From Eudorina sp. 2006-703-Eu-15 (taxonomy: Eukaryota > Chlorophyta > Chlorophyceae > Chlamydomonadales > Volvocaceae): a stretch of DNA of 64,000 nucleotides. The notes under the pieces are model-generated. The model was given only the letters and a program-made list of their open reading frames with translations. It did no database searches and was not told the DNA's origin. Below are positions 36,985 to 46,992 of this stretch, piece after piece (the first letter of the stretch is position 1; each line of letters opens with the position of its first letter). Position numbers and translations under genes: made by a program. The stretch covers positions 1 to 64,000 of the forward strand of contig BDSI01000235.1 in NCBI GenBank assembly GCA_003117195.1, read 5' to 3'.

Positions 36985-39900
36985 TTTATATGAATATAAA
37001 TATAAATCGATTCACCTAACTACGCAGCTACCGGGACTTACGTTTAAACACAGGGGGGCAGAGGCTGACATCCGCGCGGGGCCAGCCTGTGATGTCGTCA
37101 TCCAGGCTGCAGTCATGCGAGGTGATCGCGGCGGCACGAGCACCCGTCACTGTGTTCGTGCACACCAGGTCCATCACGCCATCACTGTCGCAGTCTACGC
37201 GCTTCAGTGTCTCGTTGGTGTCTGAGCACCACCAGTCGGGGGCGACACAGGGCGCCGGATCTGCGCACAATATGAACGTTACATACAATAATAAAAATTC
37301 AAAAGCAGTAGAAACAGCCTAGGTAGGTTTATGCAGGTATTGTCGCTTTATGGACTATAACCGTTACTTAATTATGTGTTTAGGCGGTGAAGTGCAACCG
37401 AAATGAATAAGTGGCTGAAATGAAAATGATTTAAATGAATCGAAATGTTACCAACATATCCTTAAGCTTTACGATGACGTGACGTTGTAACAAATAATAA
37501 AATAGTAACGCGAAGACATCTCGGTCTTACGAAATACTCCGAGGCGGCTGTTATAAATGGGGCGGGTATAGAGGTTATGTGTTGTAGGTGAGAGCTGGCA
37601 AGCAAAGGCTTCTCGAGAAGCTGGGACAGTGCTTCGCACGCTTCGCACCGTACGTATTTGAGGAGCAGGGCCGATTATTGTACGACACCTACTACATTAT
37701 GGGTTCCCTCTGGCACTACTGGCACCTCAATCTCTCCACTGGTTGATACGTTATTAAAATTCGTAACGGTCCAATTGTCGCCACATATTGTCACAAATAC
37801 GTTAATAAGACTGTATTTGAAGTTGGACAACCTACCGAATCCTGGCGGTGGTGGCCACTCCATTAAAGTCGGACGGGAGACTGGCAATTGTGGTGGCCGT
37901 TGTAGGGGTAGGGGTGGAACGTTTGCCAATAAGGGGGCTGGCGGCGGCAGTGGCGGCACAAATGGTGGGGATTGCATGCGAGGTGGAGGCCTTAACGGCG
38001 GTGAACGAGGCATCGGTGCTCTAGGCAGTTGCGTTGATGGCGGTCGCAGCGGGCTGGAAAAGCTGGAACGCGGCGGCGGCGGTCTGGTGCTTGGCGACGG
38101 GGGACTTGGCAGCAGTGGTCTCAACGGGCGGCTAGGAGGCTGCTGGTTGACAATTGGCGGAGGGGATGTCCAGAGTGGGTACGGGGTGGGAGGCAGCCGC
38201 GGGAACGGATGTGCGGGAATCGGCGGACCCAAGCCTTTTGGCGACTTGGAGGGCGGCGGTGGAGATGCGATGGGTAAGGTTGGCGGCGGCAACCTGCAAT
38301 ATGTAGATAGACGCGGGTTGGGTAACATGTATGTTTGTATTTATCCTGGGTGTGGAGCGACACGACATGTACATTTAAATCCGCAGTTGTGCACCCGGTG
38401 GTGCGGGCATACAGGGGTGACATTGCTACCCCTCAGTTCCCGGCCGGCGAACTATTATTGCTACTATTATTGTTAATCCGCAGGTGTGCACATATGTATC
38501 GAGAGCGTGAGTGGTGGTCTGACAGACAGCAGGACATGCACGTACGCAAAATAAATATCACCTAACGATGCTAATGCACGCGCACGCATGAGTGTCACCC
38601 TACCTAAATAACTACTATTGATAACCTCACCGACAACCCTCAACGAACGCATACCGTCTTCATTTGTTTACCTTATTAGCTCGTCGATGCATTCACCGGG
38701 ACCAGAAGTGAATCGACAAAGCTGAAGGACGATGATGTCACCCTTCAAGACATCTGTGATGAAGCGAGATGATGAAGGACGAACCAAAACCAAGACCACG
38801 GCAGCCCGGTCGCATAATAAACAACTTATTGCAATACTTTGACCCTTACCATCAGAAATACATATGAACGTAGCGCGCAATTGATACAAAATGCCGCACG
38901 CAGATAACCACGGTATGATTCAGCCCCGGGGTCCCGGTGTACCTAACATCATTTATCAGGAAGATGGAGAAGCGGCTAGCTAGCGATTTCACAAACTGGC
39001 AAGATAGAGTATGCACGAGGTTAGCACATGCATGCGCCTACATACCTGCAGTTAGAATGTGTAAATTATAGTTGAAAAGTGTTGCAGAAGTCCAAGGGTT
39101 CAGGACGCCCAGAATGGTGAAGAAGGGATTGCCACTGGCGGTGAAGCTGTTATCCAGGGCTTTGTTCGCCTCGTGTATGCTGAGCTACGGCGGGGACGAA
39201 CGTATCACGCGGTTCAGTTGAATGGCAGCGAAATACGTGTTAGCCGTCACAACACCATGAAACTAACATAACGTGGAATCATTCTGCTGCCACTGCACAA
39301 ACTAACAGCACTTGCACGTAATAATGCCCGAACCTACATACGACCCACGACCGGCCTAACCCGTCTCGCTCACCTTGTGATTGAAATCCTCCAATAACGC
39401 AACGTCGCCCGCCATCTTAGCCCGCAGGGCCAGGTAGATGTTTCTGTGCGTCCGGCGGGCAAGCAAGCAAGCAAGCAAGCACGCATAGCGACGCCCCAGC
39501 CGATATAATGCATGCATATATGTATATATGTGGGAGTAGCTAGTAGCGGGAGTTAAAGATGAAAGACACGCACCTACCAGTAACGAATGATGAACTGTCC
39601 CCCTACCGACGCACCTGCCTGCGCCCTATTATCTACTGGCCGCTGACAAGTGGTACGTATGCAAGCAATGTGCACAGCAGGCAAAATAGGCATAATGGCA
39701 TACCATGTATGTATGTACCGCGCGCACCGCCGCCGGCAAAGTCGAGTATCAGCAGACATTGTACTGGTGGTGAATTTAACAATAATAAACAATAGCCATA
39801 ATAATAACAACACAATCATTAAATAAATCACCAGCAGCTGTACGCGTATAGCTTCCGGTAAATATGCATGGTACCGTCGTAATTATATATTCCTCAAAGG

Positions 39901-42900
39901 TTGTAACCGTTACAAGGTGGACCCGTATCCCGTATATATTCGTTTGCCCTTGGTTGCTCTGTGCGCCCAAGGACGCAAATGTGTGTTCATGATCAATTTT
40001 AGTACGTAATCGAGCCGTACTTGTATTGTATGTCGTGATGTGTGGCTAGCAAGCAAGCAAGCAGGTAAATCTATCCATATTTCTGGACCCCGTGCATACG
40101 TAGACCACGCACAGGGGAGACAGACAGCTAGCTACCTCCGTGAACAACTAACGAAGGTATACCTCGTATACGCCACTTGGCCCAACCAGTCGGGCTTGAT
40201 CTTGAGCATGACTCCTGAAGGGCCCAGGTAAGTTGCTGGAAGGAAAAACTGCCGGAAGACCCCCGCAGGAAAGTTCGAACTGTTGAGCTCAGCTACGGCA
40301 GTGGCCCAGCCCAAACGCCACAATTCGGGGGCGCTGGGGCAGCCGTTGCCCATGCCCATGCAGCTCGAAAAGTCGCCATACTCCATTCCATCTTCACTGT
40401 AACCGGGCCAAAGGCCAAAGTTGTGTAGCATCTCTTGCATAACCGTGCCTTTCGCGAAGACGCCCTGCAGATAACGAACAAATGCGTGGACAGACGGACC
40501 CATGTGTATCATGCCTTATCAGAAAAGGACCAGCTGGCAGATGCCTTCAAGTGACATCTCATGATACTTATCCAGGATCGTTATACACTACAACCCACGG
40601 TCGATCACCTACCAGCGGGTCGATAAAAACCAGCACAAGCGTTCGGCGACACTACACCCGCAATAATCCTGCATTACATACTACGACAGGTACGTACCTG
40701 GGCATCGGGTGTAAACCAGGTCTGCGTCCCGGGCAGCTCGGCAATCCCCGCCCAGCCACAGATGGGACCAAACCCCGTTGGAAGCACGTACATGAAGTGC
40801 GTGTAGGCCGCAATCTGCACTCCTGGCATGTAAAGGCATTACATGCAAGTAAGCATGTGCAATTTAGGTATTCACAGATGCCATATAATATATATACATA
40901 TATATGTACTTGTCCTATGCTGTTGTTGTGCCTTTCAGGATCTCGTTTCGGGGCTATAAAATCAATGAATTTTGCGAGCAGGCAGCAGGGACATACAATC
41001 GTGAAAACGACATGGATGGATAGGCGCCGACATACATTGTATTCCCTGCTATTCTGCTCGCTCGCTATGGATTTCACGTCATTTCAAGTGTGCGTCCAGC
41101 AGACCAGCAGTGACCAACCGTTGAAGAAATTGCCAACGCGCGCGACGGACTACAACCAGTGTTTTTTTTCGTTTTTAGGGGGAAATTTTTCATTACAAGT
41201 CAAGTAATGAAATTTCAGGGATTTTCGCAAACTATTACTTGACCGTTGGGCGCTGGGGGGGCTCCGCCCCCCCAGAACCCCCCCATAAGTGTTACTAACC
41301 ACGTTCGTTAAGCTAGTGCCACGATTCTTGCAGTGTTGGGTGTTATGATAGGCCCGGACCCGGACGAGGTGCTTGCACGCCTGCCTGGCTTCGGTCACAC
41401 ACACGGGCGGGACACACACACAGTCACACACACACAAACCGCGCCCTCCTCTCCAGCCATGCCGCTGCCATCGGGATGCTCGCCCTCGCCCTGACGTCCG
41501 CCATCGCCGCTGCTATCGTCCTCTATTACGACACTGAGCTTACCGACGACGCTTACGTGTATCACGGTCTGAATCGTTTTCAACCGGGATTAGAGCGTCG
41601 GAGTCGGGCGTCCCGAGCTGCAGCTGAAGCGCTGCCGATGTGTTGCCGGCATCCGTTGAAGCGTCCAAAGAGCGTCCAGCATTTGTGGTTAACGGTGTGT
41701 CTGGCTGCTTAGAAGGCCTACCACGCACGCTTGGGTTTTTTAGCTTCTGAATATTTTGCTGCGTTGAGACCGGTCAGAAATGCTCCTATGCCGCGTTGAC
41801 TCACGGGTGTAACCTTCTTACGACTGTCCATGGCATATTATTGCATTAAACTATGTCTAAATAGCTCATTGCATTATTTGGCCTGCGCTCGCTGGTTGAG
41901 ACCATTATTTTGGCCTAAGTAATGAGTTCGTACAGGCCGAAGTGAAACTATTCCTTAATTTTCAAGCCCAAATTCCCGATTTATTACTTATAAGGAATCT
42001 ATTACTTAAAAAACCACTGACTACAACGCACCTGCTGGCAGACTCTGCTTTGCGGTCATAGCAATTGCATCCTCGTTGCAACTCATGAAGAGTGCTGAAC
42101 ATGGTAACACCGTCGACACGACCTGCCAAAAACAAATACACAAATACGGATCTAAACATACGGTATTTTTACAACCCTTTTCCTCGTATATATGTCAGCA
42201 GCTTCATTGGTTCATAAAATACATACATCTGACCTTGGACAGCTGCCTGTCGAACACCATCCTGCCATAACTGCAGTTCCCAAAGTAATCCGCGTATCCA
42301 CCAGGGGCTAGAAAAGCATTCCGTATACTCGTCACCTGCAATGGTCATAATTTTACGCGCAGCCTGTAAAGGTTGTATATGTTAATTAACATGCACACAG
42401 GGATTCGTGACGCATGGTAATAACATTGATACCTATAAGTAATCAGAAGAAACCGAAGACGCAAAAAGACAATATTTTGTAATGATATAACAATACATAA
42501 GAAGGATACGGATAAGATTACAAAAAACATTATAATAATAAACAACTAAAACAAACGATTCATACGATTCATAAAAAGAAGAAGAAGAATTATACAAATA
42601 CGAATGATAATTAAAGCATACATCAACAGTAATTATCAATATGTAAAACATTGCATTGCTTATAACACCTACTATCAATAATAACATTTAAGAATACAGC
42701 GACTATAATAAGTTATAAATATAATCATAAAATAAATCAAATAACACATAATCCAAAATAAAACATATACAAAGAAATACATAAAATCAACATACATGGA
42801 CTATAGCGTGTGTGAAGGGTCAACTAACGGTGATGTTACTATGTATGGTCTTTCGATCGCTAGACGTTATCAGTGTTTCTGTCTTCTCCACCCCGGCGGG

Positions 42901-45900
42901 GAAATAGGGTTCCGCAGGTTTCCGGCCTGTCGCCAGTCGCCTTTGGCAGGGCAGAATTTGGGAGTATTGGGAGTGTTCCTAGGTGCCTGGAAATAAAACC
43001 TTCGGGCCGGGCGGGAAAATATTCTTGTAATTGTAAATGTTTCGATAATTTTGACAGTAGGGCCAATACTATCGATCAAAGCAATGATACATTCATGGGC
43101 ATCACCGGTGCCAAGATAGAGTCTAAGAGCTCAGCCTCAAGTAGCATCAAACACGCTTTCCTGCTGCGTGGCGTGGCGTGGCAGATTTCCTGGCTCTTTT
43201 CCTAGCTAGTCTGCTGGAAAATATATAGTTGGCAGGGCAGATTTTCGGCTCTGTACAGCGTCAATTAATACATAGATGTTTCCCATGCATTATCAAGACG
43301 ATGATGTAAAACAGTATACATGGGTGGCATTATTATTAGGATGTTACAGCGGACCCCGCGGGTCATCGGTGACAGCCCCGGCGACAGCCGAGGCTTCCTC
43401 ACCATACACTGCCTAAATGAACTAACGCCACCATGGCATGTTAATACCAACACGGCGAGCGGCTGCATTATTGCGCGCGCGGCGCGCCCCTTACGTACTA
43501 TCGATCAACAATGAATAATGCAACAAATAATGCAACAGCAGTGGCCAAAATCCTGAACGCTGCATATGCACTGCTGCCTGTCTGCTTTCAGACGAGGGCA
43601 GGCAGGGACTTGTGACCACCACTTACACCACTTACATTGGCGGCCGGCTGGATGCCACACTCCGCGGTTTTACTTAGACCGACGACCATTACAAGCACCT
43701 TCAGTGTAATGTTGGTGGCTGGCACCGGCCCGCTCGCCAGGATGACTTGCGCGTTGGAGACGGTTGTGCAGGTCCTTGCGCCCGCAGTGGGCAGGTAGCA
43801 GGTCTGCGTGCGGGTCCGTGGATGGTGAACATTATGAACAAGCAAGGCATACGTAACGAAGTGAGTAAAGTGAGTGAACATACCGCTAGAAGAAATTACA
43901 ACAGACGACGCATGTTCCCTTATTATTAATAATAAACACGCACGTCAGATAGGTTACGCTCGGTCTAGCTAGTCTTTCTTTCTTTTCTTTCTTCCTAATT
44001 TAGGTAGATAGGTAGGGGCGACCCGCTTTTCAAAAGGCGCTTGCAAGCTAATAATCTCGGTTACCGATCATGGACCTCTATCTCCAGCAAGGGGGCGGGC
44101 ACGCACCAGCGACACCGTGCGTCCAGCAGGAATAGGAAGTCCTGTTTCAGAGTCGACAGGTTGTCCCGGCATCACGTATTTGATGTTGTTGGTCGATACA
44201 AGCATCCATTTGCCAATAGGCTTTGTGGTGATGTACTGCAACAGGCCCTGCATATGCCATATGCACAGTGTGTTTACAAGCAGCCCCAGCGGCATCACGA
44301 CAGGCTTAGTACACGTGTATTTGTGAATGCGGACACCGCAGGAATAATACAATCAAGTCCACACAACTCACTAAACTAACCAGCACGCACGCGACTTTGC
44401 ATCCGCACCTGCATGGTAACGTAACCGGAGAGAAGCAGCTGCGGCGGCGCCCTGACATTAGCAGTTGGTGTCGGTCGGGGAGATTTGCGTACAGCAGCGC
44501 CCCCTGCACAGCCGCAGCCCATCAGCTAGTATGTATACATGTAGGTAAATGGTGCATACCTTGCTTCCGCGATGGGAAGACATTGTGATGACTGTGATAC
44601 CGTATCGAATCAATCTTTTTGCGAATAAATAATCAACTGTTTGTGGCCTCGCAAAATGTCAACAAAAATTGGGATGGATCCCTCGCAAATCTTTAGAGTT
44701 TCAAAAACACCTACAAGGCGTCTCGCAAAATATTTTCGAAAAAATTAATTAATGCAGTCGGCCGTTTTGCAGCCCTTACCAAGCACAGGCGGGCAGCCGC
44801 ATGCAGCGCACATTGAGTAGGCGATGGCAGGAATGCCCTCCGAAACAGAGCGTCTGTAGTTTGTTCGATTTCTTCAGTCATAATACTATACTTTTGCTGA
44901 TGATGAGATGCGTGCTCGCAAACTACTTTAATATACGGCTCACGAGCTCGCAAATTCCTGAAATTTCTGAATAAACTCCCATCGGCGCCTCGCAAAATAA
45001 TTGCGCTTCCATATTGAAATTTAAATTACTTTCTGGCCTCGCAAAATAATCTTCTAGCTAGGATGGCCCATCCTAGCTAGCATGCATGTACGCACTTGGG
45101 TTTGCCAAGTAAGGCGGCCTAGGCGGCCTAGGCAGCCCAGGCGGCCTAGGCGGCCCATATGGTCTTGTGCATGAGTTTCAGTAGTGCTTTGCCTATCTGC
45201 TAGCTGGGGGCGAGTACGTGGGCGCCTATCTGGCCAGGATGACGTACGAGCTGAGGGCTAGTGTAGCTAGTGCCTAAACATGCAAAGCATGTATGTATTA
45301 GGGACAGCCGAGCGAAGCCTCCTCACCACACATTGAGAACTGCATGGGAACCGCGCGCACCACCAAAAATACCATTGATGAAACCTAAACACCGGAATAG
45401 CACTGCACCAAGTAGAACCGCGCCAAATACACCCCCTTTACCCGGGGCGGGGTCATCTAGACCATCAGTGCTCGGAAGCGAATGAACCGCAGTTGCCTGG
45501 ACACCTAGGTTCATTCGGTCGTGTAATAAGAGTGTATTTGTGAGAACCACGCACGGTATGTATGTATGTATGTATTAATGTATGCATGTGTATATATGTA
45601 TGTCGGTATGTCCCTTCCATAACTTGTACTAATAATGAGCACACACGCGCGAGCGAGTGTACCTCACCAGCCGTGCACGTGCATGCCAGCGCCAGAATGA
45701 GTGTGACGGGAAGCGCCTGTCGGATTATTAATAATATTAATAATACAGTCTCCTGCTGACCGCATCCACGGACAGGCGCAGGGTGGAGGCGCCGATGGCT
45801 GTGTAAGCCGGTACGGCAGTGCGCCGTACAGACGCTCACAATATAGGGAGCCCAAATGGGTTCCCAACCATCCGGTAAGCCTTTGCGTCTTACAAATGGT

Positions 45901-46417
45901 ATCGAGACCAACGATGTTGATCTCTGTATCACAACTCAACGTCGTGGGTTCGATTCCCGGTTGGGCATTCACTCGGTAGGGTTGGAGTATCTGACTGGCC
46001 ACCAGTGAAACTCCTGAAAAGTGAGTAATCCACGGGTTCGAATCCTGACAGGATCCTTGGGAATAAATACCGGGACCATCCTAGTAGGTACGGCTACGGG
46101 CACGACCTGCAAGGACCCTGGTTGACGCAATCATATGGCTAGAACCCAATCAATGGTGCGCCCTTGAGGCGGGTTCATGGTTAAAATGATCTCACCCTGG
46201 CTCGATCCTGAGACTACGGTCCGAGGACGAACCGGCCTTCGGCGAAAAGGGGGGGAGTGTAAGCCGGTACGGCAGTGCGCCGTACAGACGCTCACAATAT
46301 AGGGAGCCCAAATGGGTTCCCAACCATCCGGTAAGCCTTTGCGTCTTACAGGCTGTTATTACGGCTGCCTCCATCTACTCCACCGGCGGGCGTTCTCGTC
46401 CTCAAGAACATGTGGGC
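21637..46417 (-). CDS. VMP/gametolysin-like M11 metalloproteinase with 17 tandem Cys-rich modules
   Basis: Secreted extracellular-matrix protease by family (Volvox VMPs and Chlamydomonas gametolysin, peptidase M11). Phase-consistent exons in reading order: 44247-44107, 43803-43636, 42335-42234, 42122-42032, 40822-40698, 40464-40163, 39443-39374, 39184-39046, 38753-38672, Pro-rich 38293-37836, then 17 module exons (37260 to 21637) ending in TAA 21639-21637. An N-terminal exon is less certain: 46417-45663 with ATG at 46411, holding a hydrophobic signal or anchor segment and split by a TRIM element. Family marks include GGYADYFGNCSYGRM, CGWAGIAELPG and the active site QEMLHNFGL. Q replaces the first H of HEXXH, as known for VMPs. 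The tandem-module tail is not a feature of M11 proteins I know. Introns are long and AT-rich. Exon borders are inferred, not transcript-based. Confidence 0.82.
22866..23092. mobile_element. hAT MITE copy in intron of repeat unit
   Basis: 227 bp, CAGGGTGG to CCACCCTG, flanked by AATACGTA and ATTACGTA (7 of 8 match). It is homologous to 17366-17601 in the opposite orientation. Confidence 0.9.
24868..25094. mobile_element. hAT MITE copy in intron of repeat unit
   Basis: Same element, position and flanks as in the neighbouring unit at 22866, so it was carried along by unit duplication. Confidence 0.9.
26880..26964. mobile_element. Decayed hAT MITE remnant
   Basis: The same site holds only pieces of the MITE: AATCTTGATTTGCAGAGTAT and the following 40 bases remain, with the terminal repeats and most of the right half gone through several deletions. 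Confidence 0.7.
28717..28732. mobile_element. Empty MITE site with footprint
   Basis: AATAC-TTTTTT-ACGTA replaces the element and its two target copies. The same footprint occurs at 30515-30530 and 32306-32321. It looks like a hAT excision scar, since the flanks are parts of both target copies with filler between. Confidence 0.65.
32743..32859. repeat. AT minisatellite in module intron
   Basis: Regular ATTATATATT-type repeats in the intron upstream of an A exon on the plus-strand map. Shorter, less regular versions lie at about 23518-23612, 25511-25617, 27355-27450, 29148-29245, 30948-31040 and 34795-34876. Confidence 0.85.
34144..34370. mobile_element. hAT MITE copy in intron of repeat unit
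   Basis: 227 bp, intact ends, same site as in the units at 22.9 and 24.9 kb. Confidence 0.9.
36207..36433. mobile_element. hAT MITE copy in intron of repeat unit
   Basis: 227 bp, intact ends; the left flank reads ACGTTA instead of ACGTA. This is the copy nearest the Pro-rich exon. Confidence 0.9.
36800..37000. repeat. TA and TAA microsatellites
   Basis: TATATATG runs followed by two long (AAT)n tracts, between the MITE and the first A exon. Confidence 0.85.
37836..38293 (-). CDS. Pro-rich (hydroxyproline-type) linker exon of the metalloproteinase
   Basis: A 458-nt exon, acceptor ATTGCAG/G (phase 2) and donor TTCG/GTAGGT (phase 1), matching the phases of its neighbours. It encodes about 152 residues dominated by PP, SPPPP, PPSP and RPP motifs, like the extensin-type rods of volvocine wall proteins. 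It separates the catalytic domain from the Cys-rich modules. The Gly-rich frame on the plus strand (37658-38476) is its antisense shadow. Confidence 0.8.
40163..40464 (-). CDS. Catalytic exon of the M11 metalloproteinase (QEXXH)
   Basis: 302 nt, entered after CTGCAG in phase 0 and left at ACGAG/GTATAC in phase 2. It encodes GVFAKGTVMQEMLHNFGLWP, the M11 metal-binding helix, with Gln in place of the first His. The longer family motif (HEXXHXXGXXH) has Pro-Gly after W rather than a clear third His at the usual spacing. The exon continues with YGDFSSCMGMG and APELWRLGW, both familiar M11 patterns. Confidence 0.85.
42032..44247 (-). CDS. N-terminal and pre-catalytic exons of the M11 metalloproteinase
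   Basis: Four exons: 44247-44107 (GLLQYITTKPIGKWMLVS, a prodomain-like start), 43803-43636 (VLVMVVGLSKTAECGIQPA), 42335-42234 (APGGYADYFGNCSYGRM, strongly M11) and 42122-42032 (CNEDAIAMTAKQSLPAG). The next exon, 40822-40698, continues GVQIAAYTHFMYVLP and CGWAGIAELPG. All junctions are in phase. The order matches gametolysin/VMP proteins. Confidence 0.75.
43329..43412 (-). mobile_element. Short 3' fragment of a dispersed retroelement
   Basis: Read on the minus strand it ends GTCCGCTGTAACATCC followed by (TAA)n. Relatives lie at 52775-52842 (plus) and 63412-63470 (plus, also with a TAA tail), and a partial one near 45303. A TGTAA signal plus trinucleotide tail suggests a 5'-truncated non-LTR or SINE-like element. 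This copy lies in no exon. Confidence 0.6.
44648..45045. repeat. Seven same-strand CTCGCAAA motifs
   Basis: CTCGCAAA occurs at 44648, 44682, 44722, 44915, 44947, 44989 and 45038, usually as CCTCGCAAAAT, with spacings of 32-49 bases inside two clusters. The sequence between is not conserved. In the gene model it lies in the intron between the putative N-terminal exon and the first secure exon of the metalloproteinase. Confidence 0.8.
45113..45156. repeat. 9-bp minisatellite
   Basis: About five imperfect copies of GGCGGCCTA. Confidence 0.85.
45663..46417 (-). CDS. Putative N-terminal exon split by a TRIM insertion
   Basis: Acceptor CTTGCAG/GCC at 46417, in-frame ATG at 46411, and donor GGTGAG/GTACAC at 45663 in phase 0, which matches the next exon. 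Leaving out the TRIM, the frame is open and ends with a long hydrophobic run (VLLILLIIRQALPVTLILAL), fitting a signal or membrane anchor. An exon further upstream (46992-46777, MRAWCCWCLPYVLAAAFV, donor CCAATG/GTATGT) is also phase-compatible. The true start is unresolved. Confidence 0.4.
45802..46350. mobile_element. TRIM retroelement, 549 bp, identical 93-bp LTRs
   Basis: LTRs 45802-45894 and 46258-46350 are identical, start TGTAAG and end CTTACA. GGCTG on both sides (45797-45801, 46351-46355) is a perfect target duplication. Just inside the left LTR is TGGTATCGAGACC, a primer-binding site resembling the initiator-Met type. Just before the right LTR is GAAAAGGGGGGGAG, a polypurine tract. 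There is no coding capacity. The internal part has two tRNA B-box-like motifs, GGTTCGATTCC and GGGTTCGAATCC. Identical LTRs mean very recent insertion. Confidence 0.96.
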
Positions 46418-46489
46418 CTGCAAGGGTGTAATAAGCGTGCAGCAGGCTGCTGTCAGCTGCAAGTACTTCGTAAACCAATGTCTGTACGC

Positions 46490-46493
<4 letters not shown>

Positions 46494-46571
<78 letters not shown>
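46494..46571. repeat. (TA)n then (TG)n microsatellite
   Basis: About 31 TA dinucleotides followed by about 8 TG. Confidence 0.97.
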
Positions 46572-46572
<1 letters not shown>

Positions 46573-46992
46573 CGTGTCGGTAATAAGCAAGACGCCTAGA
46601 TAGTCTCCGATACAGTCCCAGAGATCACTCAGTAGGGGCTCGGTTACCCACGGATTATGGGCTGCGCGCGTGGGGTAGGTTACAGCAGCTCACCCATCGT
46701 TACGTACCCCTCCCCCTATTCCCCCTTATTCAGTTACTTCCCCCTTGTCTACCTGATCGGGGCTTTGTTTACATACCATTGGGAAAACCGCGAATGGTTG
46801 CAAACTAAATGAATGAACGAAGGCGGCGGCAAGCACGTACGGAAGGCACCAGCAGCACCACGCTCTCATCGATAACCATTGCTCAACACCGATGTACAGA
46901 CTTTCCATTATTTCTACCTCAACGTCTGTCATTTTAGGGGCCGTGTTTAACTCGTGTATTGACTCGTGACTATATCTGCACCGCCTAAACAT

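Larger units (their letters stand above)
21637..37260 (-). repeat. Tandem exon array: 9 A-type and 8 B-type Cys-rich modules
   Basis: A exons: 37260-37042, 35130-34915, 33113-32898, 31294-31079, 29500-29285, 27705-27490, 25872-25657, 23865-23650 and the terminal 21863-21637. B exons: 35902-35684, 33885-33667, 32058-31841, 30264-30046, 28468-28250, 26637-26419, 24625-24407, 22623-22405. Each internal exon is 216-219 nt (32058-31841 is 218), enters in phase 1 and leaves in phase 1 (donor GTGAGT or GTAAGT), so exons can be gained, lost or skipped without frame change. Each module has six Cys, a DWWC motif, a DCDSDGVMD or DCDRDGVLD loop (DxDxDGxxD, the pattern of many Ca-binding loops), and a conserved PRAD near the end. 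Repeat units are about 2.0-2.1 kb with a MITE and about 1.8 kb without. The first and last A modules are the most diverged. Confidence 0.9.

Noticed and set aside
21637..37260. CRISPR-like or bacterial repeat array
   Set aside because: The repeats are 1.8-2 kb units with exons and introns in a eukaryotic gene; there are no short direct repeats with spacers.
37658..38476. Gly-rich plus-strand frame of 272 codons
   Set aside because: It is the exact antisense of the Pro-rich exon, which has matching splice phases on the minus strand.
44433..44583. Candidate first exons of the metalloproteinase (ATG at 44583, and a GALLYANLPDRHQ frame near 44.5 kb)
   Set aside because: The second ends in phase 2 and would put a stop into the next secure exon. 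The first encodes only eight residues without signal character.
45894..46258. tRNA gene in the TRIM interior (two B-box-like motifs)
   Set aside because: There is no complete cloverleaf or acceptor stem. The motifs are probably tRNA-derived pieces of the element.
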